DNA from: Azospirillum thermophilum
Lineage (GTDB): Bacteria; Pseudomonadota; Alphaproteobacteria; Azospirillales; Azospirillaceae
Length of the DNA: 64,000 bases
Reading direction: 5' to 3'
Assembly: GCF_003130795.1 (NCBI RefSeq)
Contig: NZ_CP029356.1
Span: 818,609-882,608, forward strand
Under the pieces are notes generated by a model, which was not told where the DNA came from, searched no databases, and saw nothing but the letters and a program-made list of their open reading frames with translations. Of the stretch, positions 7,495-17,140 are shown in pieces. Every line of letters begins with the position of its first letter. The first letter of the stretch is position 1. The position numbers and the translations under genes were made by a program.

Positions 7495-8676
7495 TCAGGC
7501 CAGCATGTTGACGACAACGGTCCCGGGATCGCCGCCGGTGTCCGCAGCACTTCCTGCGGCCCCCATCCCGTCGAATGCCACCTCCCCGCCCGCATCGTTG
7601 CCACCGGGCGCCGCCAACAGGGCCTCGGCCGAAAGGCTCGAGCCGAACGCAGCCTGCCGCAGCCCGTCGACCGACTTCTGCGCCTCCTCCAGAACCTTGT
7701 CGTAACCCTTGAACGCCTCCCGCCTCGCCTTGCGCCGCTCCTCCAGTTCATCGAGCATGTTGGCGGCCTTGGCTTCGCCGATGACGGTACGGGCGGTGCC
7801 GAGCACGGCCTCGACGCGGCGGGCGAAGCCGTCGGCCTCGCGGAAGCGGGACAGCTTCATGTCGTTGTCGGCGATCAACTGCTGCATCAGCGCGCGCCGG
7901 TCATGCCGGCCCGCCCCGCTGAGCCCGCCGGTTCCGAGGTGGGACAGGACGCCGTTCACCAGCTCGGCCAGGTCTTCCGGCAGGAGACCGGCCCCGTCGC
8001 CGTCCGCCGCCGCATCTGCTTCCGCATCCGCCGCCGCCCGGTCCGCATCGGCGGAGACGGCGTCGGCCGAGGCCGCTCCGGCCGGGATCGCGTCCGCCGA
8101 CGCATCGCCGGCAGCCGCAAGGACACCGGCTGCGGGCGTGCTGCCGGAGGTGACGGTCAGCGACAGCGCGACCTCCGTCTGGCGCACGGTCAGGGAGGTG
8201 GTGGTGGTCGTGCGGGTGATCTCGGTCGAGCCGGGAGCCCAGGCTCCGCCGGGCAGGCCCATTTCGGCCGCGTTGGCGATGCCGGTCCCGTAGTCCTTCG
8301 CGGCCCTCCCCGCCTCGCGGGCCAGCATGGCCGCCTCCCGCGCGAGCTGGGCGAGCTTCTCGCGATCGCCATGGGCGAAGCGCATGGCGAGCTTCAACTC
8401 CTCGATCTTGCGCTCCACCTCCTCCAGCCGCTGCTCGGCGGCGGCCTTGGGCCCGCCGACCCGCCTCGCCTCCTCCATCGCGGTCAGGGCGGCGGCATGG
8501 TCGCGCATCTGGTCCGGAGACAGCGAGAACCCGGCCGCCTGCGCCCGGTCCGCCTTGCGGGAAAGCTGGCTCCGGGCAGTCGTGCCCTCCAGTTCCTTCT
8601 CCCACGGCTTCCTGGCCTGCTGCAGGCGGAACAGGCCCGATTGGCCGTCCGCCACCACTCCGAACATTCCGCTCAT
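7495..8676 (-). CDS. Hypothetical Ala-rich coiled-coil protein
   Basis: I do not recognise this 393-residue protein. It has no signal peptide or membrane helix. Residues about 25-130 are charged and predicted coiled coil (for example RLEEVERKIEELKLAMRF). Next comes a threonine-rich strand-like patch (TRTTTTTSLTVRQTEVALSL) and a low-complexity Ala/Asp stretch (about 180-225). A second helical segment runs from about 235 to 345 (MQQLIADNDMKLSRFREADGF, LDELEERRKARREAFKGYDK), and a Gly/Ala-rich tail ends in VVVNMLA. The general look (helical N-terminus, variable middle, hydrophobic short C-terminus) would fit a secreted or appendage-associated protein, but nothing proves it. It is monocistronic with its own terminator. 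Confidence 0.75.
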   Translation of the reverse strand: MSGMFGVVADGQSGLFRLQQARKPWEKELEGTTARSQLSRKADRAQAAGFSLSPDQMRDHAAALTAMEEARRVGGPKAAAEQRLEEVERKIEELKLAMRFAHGDREKLAQLAREAAMLAREAGRAAKDYGTGIANAAEMGLPGGAWAPGSTEITRTTTTTSLTVRQTEVALSLTVTSGSTPAAGVLAAAGDASADAIPAGAASADAVSADADRAAADAEADAAADGDGAGLLPEDLAELVNGVLSHLGTGGLSGAGRHDRRALMQQLIADNDMKLSRFREADGFARRVEAVLGTARTVIGEAKAANMLDELEERRKARREAFKGYDKVLEEAQKSVDGLRQAAFGSSLSAEALLAAPGGNDAGGEVAFDGMGAAGSAADTGGDPGTVVVNMLA

Positions 8677-8951
8677 CGACCAGCCCCCATCCCCGTATCC
8701 GCCCTACCGGCCAGGACAGCCCGCGACTGCACGGCAAAGTTTAGCACGTCCGTGGCGACTGTCCATTTCCGCCGCAGCCCCGTCGCCTGTTCTTCGGCGG
8801 CTGCGGCAACTGCGCGTTGCCGATCCGTGGCGGCATTCCCATCGCGGAACCGTGGGGCTGCCTCGCTGTTTCCCTTGACGATATCGGACGCCGCCACGCG
8901 CGGCGAAGTGCCGCTCGCCGCGGAACAGACAAATCCCGAGGAGGAAAGCAG

Positions 8952-10076
8952 ATGGCAGACCGCGAAACGTCGGGCACCGGCGGACCGAACCGCAAGACGG
9001 CGGAGGCGACCGGCCGGTCCCAGGACGGCAACAAGACCGAGAACACCTCCCGCGCCTCCGGCCAGACCGGCGACCGGACCGGCGATGGCGGCGTCGGCGG
9101 CACGCTCGGCCGCATGGGCAGCGAGGCGGCCGACCACGCCATGGACGTCGGGCGGGAGACGCTGGGCGGCGCGCAGGGCCGCATCCGCGGGCTGCTGGAA
9201 CAGCAGACCGGCCGCGCCGCCGACCAGCTCGGCAGCGTCGCCGCCGCCCTGCACAAGGCGGCCGACGAGTTGAACCGCGAGAACAGCGTCGCCGCCCAGT
9301 ACGCCGTCCAGGCCGCCGAGCGGGTGGACGACATGGCGGACATGCTGCGCAACGCCACCATGGACGACATGCTCCATCGGGTGGAGGGCTTTGCCCGCCG
9401 CCAGCCCGAGATGTTCCTCGGCGCCGCCTTCGCGGTCGGCTTCCTGGCCGCGCGCTTCATCAAGAGCTCCGGCGAGCAGGCCCGCTACGGCAGCCAGCGC
9501 GCCGGTTACGGCACCGTGAGCGGCGGCAGCCAGGACTATGGCCGCGGATACGCCCGCAGCAGCGGCTTCTCCGGCACTCCGAGCCGTGCCATGGCCGGCG
9601 GCATCGCCGAATCCGGCACCACGCCGCGCCGATCCGGCACCACGGCGGGCGGGGGCATGACCGGTGGGGTCGGCCAAACCGCCGGAGCGCCCGGCGGCCA
9701 GACGAGGTCGGGCGGCATCAGCGGGACCATGCGCCCGGCGACCGGCATGCCGTTGCGCGCCGCCCCCACCGCATCCGATACCCCGGCCCGCACGCTGGGC
9801 AGCGCCCCGACCGCCGGCGGCAGCGCCTCCGGGGTCGGCAGCACCACCGGCCCCGGAGGCCCGACCGGCACCGCCGGGGCCGGCACCAGCGGCCTGCCTC
9901 AGAACACCGCGACCGCGGCGACCACGGCCGCCCGCACCCGCGATGCCGCCGACATGATCGCCAACACCGGCAACGGCCCGTCGGCCAAGCCGGCGGCAAC
10001 CGGCGCCCCGGCCGGCGGCACCTCCGACGCCGACCGGCCGGCGGTGGGCACCAAGCCGCAGGGGACGCTCCCATGA
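8952..10076 (+). CDS. ElaB/YqjD-like stress protein with long low-complexity tail
   Basis: The product has 374 residues. The N-terminus (1-45) is hydrophilic and disordered. An amphipathic helical part (about 45-150) contains repeated MG.EAADHAMDVGRETL-like segments, as in ribosome- and membrane-associated ElaB/YqjD proteins. A single hydrophobic helix (MFLGAAFAVGFLAARF) follows at about residue 155. The remaining 200 residues are Gly/Thr/Ala/Pro-rich and disordered. The start follows a strong GAGGAAAG ribosome site. The stop overlaps the next start (ATGA), so this is the first gene of a three-gene envelope-stress operon. The long tail is unusual compared with the roughly 100-residue enterobacterial proteins. 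Confidence 0.8.
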   Translation: MADRETSGTGGPNRKTAEATGRSQDGNKTENTSRASGQTGDRTGDGGVGGTLGRMGSEAADHAMDVGRETLGGAQGRIRGLLEQQTGRAADQLGSVAAALHKAADELNRENSVAAQYAVQAAERVDDMADMLRNATMDDMLHRVEGFARRQPEMFLGAAFAVGFLAARFIKSSGEQARYGSQRAGYGTVSGGSQDYGRGYARSSGFSGTPSRAMAGGIAESGTTPRRSGTTAGGGMTGGVGQTAGAPGGQTRSGGISGTMRPATGMPLRAAPTASDTPARTLGSAPTAGGSASGVGSTTGPGGPTGTAGAGTSGLPQNTATAATTAARTRDAADMIANTGNGPSAKPAATGAPAGGTSDADRPAVGTKPQGTLP

Positions 10077-10489
10077 GTGCCGCCGAAGACCGCGACTATG
10101 ACCCGCGGCAGGACAGGCCGATCACCGGCCTGTTCGCCGACCTCGCGCGGGAGACCACCAACCTCGCCCGCGCCGAGATCGAACTCGCCAAGTCGGAGCT
10201 GACGGAAAAGGCGACGGAGGCGGCGGGCGGCGTCGCCTATATCGCGGCCGGCGGGTTCATCGCCTTCGCCGGCATCCTGGTGCTGCTGGCGGCGGCGGTT
10301 CTGGGCTTGTCCAACGTCGTGGCGCCCTGGCTCGCCGCGGTGATCGTCGGCGTGGTGGTGCTCGCCATCGGCGGCATCCTCGCCATGATGGGCAAGAACC
10401 GGCTGAAGCCGCAGAACCTGCAGCCGAACCGGACCATCGGGACGCTGCGCGACGACAAGCGCTGGGCCAAGTCCCAGCTCGCCCGGTGA
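10073..10489 (+). CDS. YqjE-like / phage-holin superfamily III membrane protein
   Basis: This 138-residue inner-membrane protein has a hydrophilic N-terminus leading into an amphipathic helix (FADLARETTNLARAEIELAKSEL, typical of the Phage_holin_3_6/DUF1469 group). Two transmembrane helices follow at about 50-75 and 80-103, then a basic tail. It is not a lysis protein; chromosomal members cluster with ElaB/YqjD and DUF3618 genes exactly as here. Its start is embedded in the stop of the preceding gene, and the next gene begins 7 nt later. Confidence 0.88.
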   Translation: MSAAEDRDYDPRQDRPITGLFADLARETTNLARAEIELAKSELTEKATEAAGGVAYIAAGGFIAFAGILVLLAAAVLGLSNVVAPWLAAVIVGVVVLAIGGILAMMGKNRLKPQNLQPNRTIGTLRDDKRWAKSQLAR

Positions 10490-10496
10490 CGGCGCC

Positions 10497-11471
10497 ATGG
10501 CCGGCCAGGACAACACCGACAAGGACGGGACACCCCCCTACGACGCGCTGGAGCGGGAGATCCGCGACAGCCGGGCGCGCATCGACGGCACCGTCGGCGC
10601 ACTCCGGCAGCGCTTCGCGCAGTTCTCCCCCAGCCATCTCATGGAGCACACGATGAACCGCAAGCACGACGCGTCGGGTTCTCGGAGCCACGACAACGAC
10701 CTCGGCTACGATCCGGATGTCTACACCACCTCGGGCAGGACCCCGATGACCTCCGGCCGATCCTCCGGCTCTTCGATGATGGAGGTGGTCCGCAGCAACC
10801 CGATCCCGCTCGCCATGGTGGGAATCGGGCTCGGCTGGCTGGCGCTGTCGGGCACCGGCTATGACCGGCGCATCGCCCACAGCAGCACCATGCACCGTAT
10901 GCGCGACCGCGCGGGCGATGCCGCCCACCACGCCCGCGAGACCTTCTACGGTGCGGCCGAGAGCGTGCGGCATACCGCCGGCAGCGCCTATGACCGGGCG
11001 GCCGGCATGGTCGGCGGCGGCCACCACGACGACGATGCCGGTCACCACATGTCGGCCGGCCAGATACCGGGCAGCCAGATGTCAGGGGGCCAGATGTCGG
11101 GGGGCGGGCGCAGCCAGTCCTCCGCCGGGGGCGGCCTGTCGCGCATGCAGCACTCGACCGGGCGCTGGGTCGGCAGCATGTCGGGCGGGTTCTGGGACAT
11201 GGTGGATGACCACCCGCTGGTCGCCGGCGTGATGGGGGTGGCGCTGGGCGCCGCCGTCGCCGCCAGCCTGCCCTCCACCCGCTATGAGAACCGCTGGGTC
11301 GGCGATTATGCCGACCAGGCGACGGAACGCGCGAAGGAAGCGGCGATGGAGGCTCTCGACCGCGGCACCCGCGTGGCCCAGGCCGCCGTGTCCACCGCCA
11401 GGGAGGAAATGAGCGACGCCGTCGCCGCCGTCGGCGAAGCGGCCCGGGAAGAGGCGAACAAGCCCGGCTGA
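10497..11471 (+). CDS. DUF3618-domain membrane-associated protein
   Basis: The protein has 324 residues. The N-terminal 45 residues match the DUF3618 pattern (LEREIRDSRARIDGTVGALRQRF). A single hydrophobic helix lies at about 96-115 (NPIPLAMVGIGLGWLALSG). The middle holds amphipathic Ala-rich helices and a His/Met/Ser/Gly-rich linker (SAGQIPGSQMSGGQMSGGG). A second hydrophobic segment lies near 240-260 (HPLVAGVMGVALGAAVAASLP). The C-terminus is a long Ala/Glu helix. DUF3618 proteins accompany YqjD/YqjE genes in alphaproteobacteria. The function is unknown, but envelope or stationary-phase stress is the usual inference. Confidence 0.85.
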   Translation: MAGQDNTDKDGTPPYDALEREIRDSRARIDGTVGALRQRFAQFSPSHLMEHTMNRKHDASGSRSHDNDLGYDPDVYTTSGRTPMTSGRSSGSSMMEVVRSNPIPLAMVGIGLGWLALSGTGYDRRIAHSSTMHRMRDRAGDAAHHARETFYGAAESVRHTAGSAYDRAAGMVGGGHHDDDAGHHMSAGQIPGSQMSGGQMSGGGRSQSSAGGGLSRMQHSTGRWVGSMSGGFWDMVDDHPLVAGVMGVALGAAVAASLPSTRYENRWVGDYADQATERAKEAAMEALDRGTRVAQAAVSTAREEMSDAVAAVGEAAREEANKPG

Positions 11472-11481
11472 GCAGCCGGGC
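11462..11481 (+). terminator. Short GC-rich hairpin over the DUF3618 stop codon
   Basis: GCCCGGCT (11462-11469) pairs with AGCCGGGC (11474-11481) around a GAGC loop that contains the stop codon. There is no T tract, so it may only stabilise the 3' end. The hairpin at 11531-11569 is the better terminator. Confidence 0.35.
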
Positions 11482-11530
11482 GGCGCTTCCTCCCCGGTTG
11501 ATCTCCCCGGCTTCATGTCGAGGCCACTCG

Positions 11531-11569
11531 CGACCCCGCTCCAGCCCGGCGCGGGGTCGTTCCTTTTGT
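11531..11569 (+). terminator. Rho-independent terminator after the DUF3618 operon
   Basis: CGACCCCGC (11531-11539) pairs with GCGGGGTCG (11551-11559) and is followed by TTCCTTTTG. It separates the stress operon from the suf promoter region. Confidence 0.6.
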
Positions 11570-11662
11570 ACACATACTGCGTCGCAAAGCCGCAGAGCGC
11601 CGCCCAAACGCCGGGTCTACGATATCCGAGCAAAAACCGGGGGGAAGCGGCTACGGTTTCGC

Positions 11663-11707
11663 TTGACAAATTCCCGGCGGCGCCCACGTAATCAGTACCA
11701 ATTTGGT
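11663..11707 (+). promoter_or_regulatory. Candidate suf operon promoter and palindromic operator
   Basis: TTGACA (11663-11668) is a perfect -35 box. ACGTAA at 17-nt spacing or TAATCA slightly further down could serve as -10. Directly downstream lies the inverted repeat ACCAA-T-TTGGT (11697-11707), 30 nt before the rrf2 start. Its position fits autoregulation by the Rrf2 protein encoded next. This is inference from position and symmetry; the sequence is not an obvious match to the E. coli IscR consensus. Confidence 0.5.
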
Positions 11708-11737
11708 CCTGTATCGCGATCACCCATCGGGCCCGTC

Positions 11738-12199
11738 ATGATCCGGCTTAGCAAGCTGACCGACTACGCCATCGTCGTCCTGAGCGAGATGGCCCGTCAC
11801 ACCGGCACGGTCCACACCGTGACCGTTCTGGCCGACCGCACCGGCGTGCCCGCCCCCACCGTCGCCAAGCTGATGAAGATGCTGACCCCGGCAGGGCTTA
11901 CCACCTCCCACCGGGGGGCTTCGGGTGGTTATGCGATAAGCCGCACCGCCGATGCAATATCGATCGCGGAAATCATCACCGCTTTGGACGGCCCCATCGC
12001 GCTGACCGCCTGCGTGGACGGTGCGGAAAGCCAGTGCGGCGTGGAGCGGCTCTGCCCGATGCGCGGCGGCTGGGAGAAGGTGAACACCGCGATCCGCGGC
12101 GCCCTGGAACAGGTGACGCTCGCCGACATGATGACGCCCGTGAAGGGCCTGCCGTTCGCACCGGCGCCGGAACCGGCCGCCGTGCGTCCGGTGGTTTAA
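11738..12199 (+). CDS. Rrf2/IscR-type Fe-S regulator of the suf operon
   Basis: This 153-residue transcription regulator has an N-terminal winged helix (MIRLSKLTDYAIVVLSEMA, then VPAPTVAKLMKMLTPAGL and SHRGASGGYAISR). The cluster-binding loop has Cys92, Cys100 and Cys106, close in spacing to the three cysteines of IscR (92/98/104). It probably binds a [2Fe-2S] cluster and represses or activates the downstream suf genes according to iron-sulfur status. The ATG follows the palindromic element at 11697-11707. The sufB start lies 27 nt after its stop. Longer in-frame upstream extensions run into promoter sequence and are rejected. Confidence 0.93.
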   Translation: MIRLSKLTDYAIVVLSEMARHTGTVHTVTVLADRTGVPAPTVAKLMKMLTPAGLTTSHRGASGGYAISRTADAISIAEIITALDGPIALTACVDGAESQCGVERLCPMRGGWEKVNTAIRGALEQVTLADMMTPVKGLPFAPAPEPAAVRPVV

Positions 12200-12226
12200 C
12201 CGATTTTCTGAGGGACGAGGTACAGC

Positions 12227-13711
<1,485 letters not shown>

Positions 13712-13766
13712 TGGCGGGCGCGGCACGCGACGTCAGCCGCTGTGGATGAATAGGACGGACGACACG

Positions 13767-14519
13767 ATGATCGAAATCAAGAACCTGCACGCCACGGTGG
13801 ACGGCAAGGAGATCCTCAAGGGCATCGACCTGACGATCGGGCCGGGCGAGGTGCACGCCATCATGGGGCCGAACGGCTCGGGCAAGAGCACGCTCTCCTA
13901 CGTCCTGGCCGGCCGCGAGGGCTACGAGGTCACCGAGGGCTCCGTCACCTTCTTCGGCAAGGACCTGCTGGCGATGGAGCCGGAGGAGCGGGCCGCCGAG
14001 GGCGTCTTCCTCGCCTTCCAGTATCCGGTCGAGATTCCCGGCGTCGCCAACACCACCTTCCTGAAGTCCGCGATCAACGCCGTGCGCAGGTATCGCGGCG
14101 AAAAGGAGCTCGACGCCATGCAGTTCCTGAAGCTGCTGCGCGAGAAGACCAAGTCGCTGAACATGACCGACGAGATGCTGAAGCGCGCGGTCAACGTCGG
14201 CTTCTCCGGCGGCGAGAAGAAGCGCAACGAGACGTTGCAGATGGCCGTGCTGGAACCGCGGTTCGCCATCCTCGACGAGACCGACAGCGGCCTCGACATC
14301 GACGCGCTGCGCATCGTCGCCGAGGGCGTCAACGCCCTGCGGTCGCCGGAGCGCTCCATGCTGGTCATCACCCACTACCAGCGCCTGCTCGACTACATCG
14401 TGCCCGACCATGTCCATGTGCTGGCCCACGGCCGCATCCAGCGCTCCGGCGGCAAGGAGCTGGCGCTGGAGCTGGAGAAGAACGGCTACCGGGACTTCGG
14501 CGTGAACGAGGCCGCGTAA
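13767..14519 (+). CDS. sufC: SUF ATPase subunit SufC
   Basis: The protein has 250 residues. This ABC-type ATPase drives conformational change of SufB-SufD. Walker A GPNGSGKST lies at residues 34-42, the signature motif is NVGFSGGEKKRNE (with FSGGE), and Walker B is FAILDETDSGLDIDAL, in which Asp replaces the usual Leu after the catalytic Glu region, as is normal for SufC. The switch His is in VITHYQRLL. I chose MIEIKN as start because AGGACGG precedes it at proper distance; an in-frame ATG seven codons upstream has a poor site. Confidence 0.97.
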   Translation: MIEIKNLHATVDGKEILKGIDLTIGPGEVHAIMGPNGSGKSTLSYVLAGREGYEVTEGSVTFFGKDLLAMEPEERAAEGVFLAFQYPVEIPGVANTTFLKSAINAVRRYRGEKELDAMQFLKLLREKTKSLNMTDEMLKRAVNVGFSGGEKKRNETLQMAVLEPRFAILDETDSGLDIDALRIVAEGVNALRSPERSMLVITHYQRLLDYIVPDHVHVLAHGRIQRSGGKELALELEKNGYRDFGVNEAA

Positions 14520-14523
14520 CGCC

Positions 14524-15870
14524 ATGGCGACGACCTATTCCTCCCGTGGCGCCGATCCGGCGACCGCCGTCCCCTTCCTCGAGCAATTCGACCGCGTGCG
14601 CGGCGAGCTGCCCGGCGCCGCTCTGACCTGGATGCGGGATCTGCGCGAGCAGGGACGCGCCCGCTTTGCGGAGCTGGGCCTGCCGACTGTCCGGAACGAG
14701 GCCTGGAAATACACCAACCTCCGCCCGCTGGATAAGCTGCGCTTCGTCGCCGCGTCGGAAGCCCCGGCATCGGTCGGCATCGACTGGCTGCCGACCGTCC
14801 GCACGGACGGGAGCGCCGGCCCGCGCCTCGTCTTCGTCGACGGCCGCTTCCGGGCGGAGCTGTCCTCCACGGCCGGGCTGCCGGCCGGCGTTGAGCTGCT
14901 GAGCCTCGCCGCCGCCTTCGCCAGCCATGCTGATCTGGTCGGCGAGCATCTCGGCCGGCTGGCCGCGGCCGACGACCTGCCTCTGGTGGCGTTCAACACC
15001 GCCTTCCTGGCGGATGGCGCCGTGCTGCGCGTGGCGCGCGGCGTGTCGGTGGAACAGCCGGTCGAACTGGTCTTCGTCTCCGCCGGGGACGAGGCGCAGC
15101 CGACCTCCTTCCATCCCCGAACGCTGATCGTCGCGGAGCCCCGCTCGCGCATCACCGTGGTCGAGCAGCACGTCGGCCTCGGAGCGGCGACGACGCTGGT
15201 CAACCATGTGGCGGAGGTCTTCGTCGGCGAGGGCGCCACGGTCCGCCACTACAAGGCCCAGCGCGAAGGGCTGTCGGCCTTCCACCTGTCGCATACCGCG
15301 GCCACGGTGGCGACGGACGCCGTCTACGACAACTTCATCCTGACCACCGGGGCGAGGCTGTCGCGCAACGAAGTGACCAGCGTGCTGGCCGGCACCAACG
15401 CCCGCACCCATGTCAGCGGCGGCTACATGGTGCGCGGCGGCCAGCATGTCGACACCACCACCTTCATCGACCATGCGCAGCCCAACGGCACCAGCCGCGA
15501 GGTCTACAAGGGCACCATCGACGACACCGCCCGCGCCGTGTTCCAGGGCCGCATCGTGGTCCGCCCGGGCGCCCAGAAGACGGACGGCCATCAGCTCAAC
15601 CGCGCCCTCCTGCTGTCCGACACGGCGGAGATCGACGCCAAGCCCGAGCTGGAAATCTATGCCGACGACGTGAAGTGCAGCCACGGCTGCACCGCCGGCG
15701 AGCTGGACGACCAGGCCATGTTCTACCTGCGGTCCCGCGGCATCCCCCAGGATGAGGCGCGCGGCCTTCTGATCGGTGCCTTCCTGGCGGAATCGCTGGA
15801 GGAGATCGCCGAGGATCCGATCCGCGAGGCTTTCCAGGCCATCGTGGCAAACTGGCTGGAGAAGCGCTGA
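14524..15870 (+). CDS. sufD: Fe-S assembly protein SufD
   Basis: The protein has 448 residues. SufD is the SufB paralogue that pairs with it and SufC and is needed for iron entry. The N-terminal helical part has WKYTNLRPLDKLRF, typical of SufD. The core beta-helix is followed by VSGGYMVRGGQHVDTTTFIDHAQPN and the conserved C-terminus with KCSHGCTAGELDDQAMFYLRSRGIPQDEAR, including the conserved His/Cys pair. The start lies 4 nt after sufC and its stop abuts sufS, so translation is coupled. Confidence 0.96.
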   Translation: MATTYSSRGADPATAVPFLEQFDRVRGELPGAALTWMRDLREQGRARFAELGLPTVRNEAWKYTNLRPLDKLRFVAASEAPASVGIDWLPTVRTDGSAGPRLVFVDGRFRAELSSTAGLPAGVELLSLAAAFASHADLVGEHLGRLAAADDLPLVAFNTAFLADGAVLRVARGVSVEQPVELVFVSAGDEAQPTSFHPRTLIVAEPRSRITVVEQHVGLGAATTLVNHVAEVFVGEGATVRHYKAQREGLSAFHLSHTAATVATDAVYDNFILTTGARLSRNEVTSVLAGTNARTHVSGGYMVRGGQHVDTTTFIDHAQPNGTSREVYKGTIDDTARAVFQGRIVVRPGAQKTDGHQLNRALLLSDTAEIDAKPELEIYADDVKCSHGCTAGELDDQAMFYLRSRGIPQDEARGLLIGAFLAESLEEIAEDPIREAFQAIVANWLEKR

Positions 15871-15871
15871 A

Positions 15872-17140
15872 ATGCCGGACTCCGTCGCAACGACCGATCT
15901 TGCCTACGATGTGGAGCGCGTGCGCGCGGACTTCCCCATCCTGTCGCGCACCGTGCACGACCGGAAGGGCAAGCCCGGCAAGCCGCTGGTCTATCTGGAC
16001 AGCGCCGCCTCGGCCCAGAAGCCGCGGCAGGTGATCCAGGCGATCAGCCGCTTCCTGGAGGAGGACTACGCCAACATCCATCGCGGCGTCCATTTCCTCT
16101 CCCAGACCGCCACCGACCAGTTCGAGGCCGGGCGGGCGAAGGTCGCGACGTTCCTGAACGCACCGTCGGAACGCTCGATCGTCTTCACCCGCAGCGCGAC
16201 GGAGGCCATCAACCTCGTGGCCGCCAGCTACGGCCGGACCTTCCTGTCGGAAGGCGACGAGGTGATCCTGTCGGTCATGGAGCACCACGCCAACATCGTC
16301 CCCTGGCAGCTCCTGCAGGCCGAGAAGAAGATCGTCCTGAAGGTCGTTCCGGTGGACGACGACGGCGTGCTGGACCTCGACGCCTACAGGGACCTGCTGT
16401 CAGAGCGCACGAAGCTGGTGGCGATAACCCACTGCTCGAACGTGCTGGGCACCGTCACGCCGGCCAGGGTGATCGCCGCCCTGGCGCACGAGCGGGGCAT
16501 CCCGGTGCTGTTCGACGGCAGCCAGGCCGTGGTCCATGGGCCGGTTGACGTGCAGGACATCGATGCCGATTTCTATGTCTTCACGGCGCACAAGCTCTAT
16601 GGGCCGACCGGTCTCGGCGTCCTTTACGGCAAGTACGACCTGCTGAAGACGATGCCGCCCTACCAGGGCGGCGGCGACATGATCGAGTCCGTCAGCTTCG
16701 CCGGCACCACCTTCAAGGCCCCGCCCTCGCGCTTCGAGGCCGGCACCCCGCCGATCACCGAAGTGATCGCGCTGGCCGCCGCCATCGACTATGTCGAGAG
16801 CATCGGACGCGAGGCGATCGCCGCCCACGAGCACGATCTGCTGCAGTATGCGACGCAGCAGCTGTCGCAGGTCGACGGGCTGCGGATCATCGGGACCGCT
16901 CCCGGCAAGGGTCCGATCGTCTCCTTCGCGCTCGACGGCGTGCATCCGCACGACGTCGGGACCATCGTTGACCAGTATGGGGTGGCCGTGCGCGTCGGCC
17001 GCCACTGTGCGGAGCCGCTGGCCGACCGGTTCGAGGTCGGTCCGACGATCCGTGCCTCCTTCGCGCTGTACAACACCCGGGCCGAGGTCGATGCGCTCGT
17101 CGCCTCGGTCCTCGCGGTCAAGGAGTTCTTCGGAGCATGA
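15872..17140 (+). CDS. sufS: Cysteine desulfurase SufS
   Basis: The protein has 422 residues. It is a class V aminotransferase fold, PLP-dependent type II cysteine desulfurase. The PLP lysine is Lys241 in FTAHKLYGPTG, and the active-site Cys379 is in VRVGRHCAEPL. HHANIVPW and STEA/TRSATEAINLV segments bind cofactor. It passes persulfide sulfur to the SufU-like protein encoded directly downstream, with which it overlaps by 4 nt. The N-terminus is about 15 residues longer than in E. coli SufS. The ATG one base after the sufD stop was chosen. Confidence 0.96.
   Translation: MPDSVATTDLAYDVERVRADFPILSRTVHDRKGKPGKPLVYLDSAASAQKPRQVIQAISRFLEEDYANIHRGVHFLSQTATDQFEAGRAKVATFLNAPSERSIVFTRSATEAINLVAASYGRTFLSEGDEVILSVMEHHANIVPWQLLQAEKKIVLKVVPVDDDGVLDLDAYRDLLSERTKLVAITHCSNVLGTVTPARVIAALAHERGIPVLFDGSQAVVHGPVDVQDIDADFYVFTAHKLYGPTGLGVLYGKYDLLKTMPPYQGGGDMIESVSFAGTTFKAPPSRFEAGTPPITEVIALAAAIDYVESIGREAIAAHEHDLLQYATQQLSQVDGLRIIGTAPGKGPIVSFALDGVHPHDVGTIVDQYGVAVRVGRHCAEPLADRFEVGPTIRASFALYNTRAEVDALVASVLAVKEFFGA

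Noticed and set aside
8677..8951. Possible small gene upstream of the ElaB-like gene
   Set aside because: The open frame is continuous with the downstream gene but the strong ribosome site at 8938-8946 marks the real start. The upstream part looks like leader sequence.
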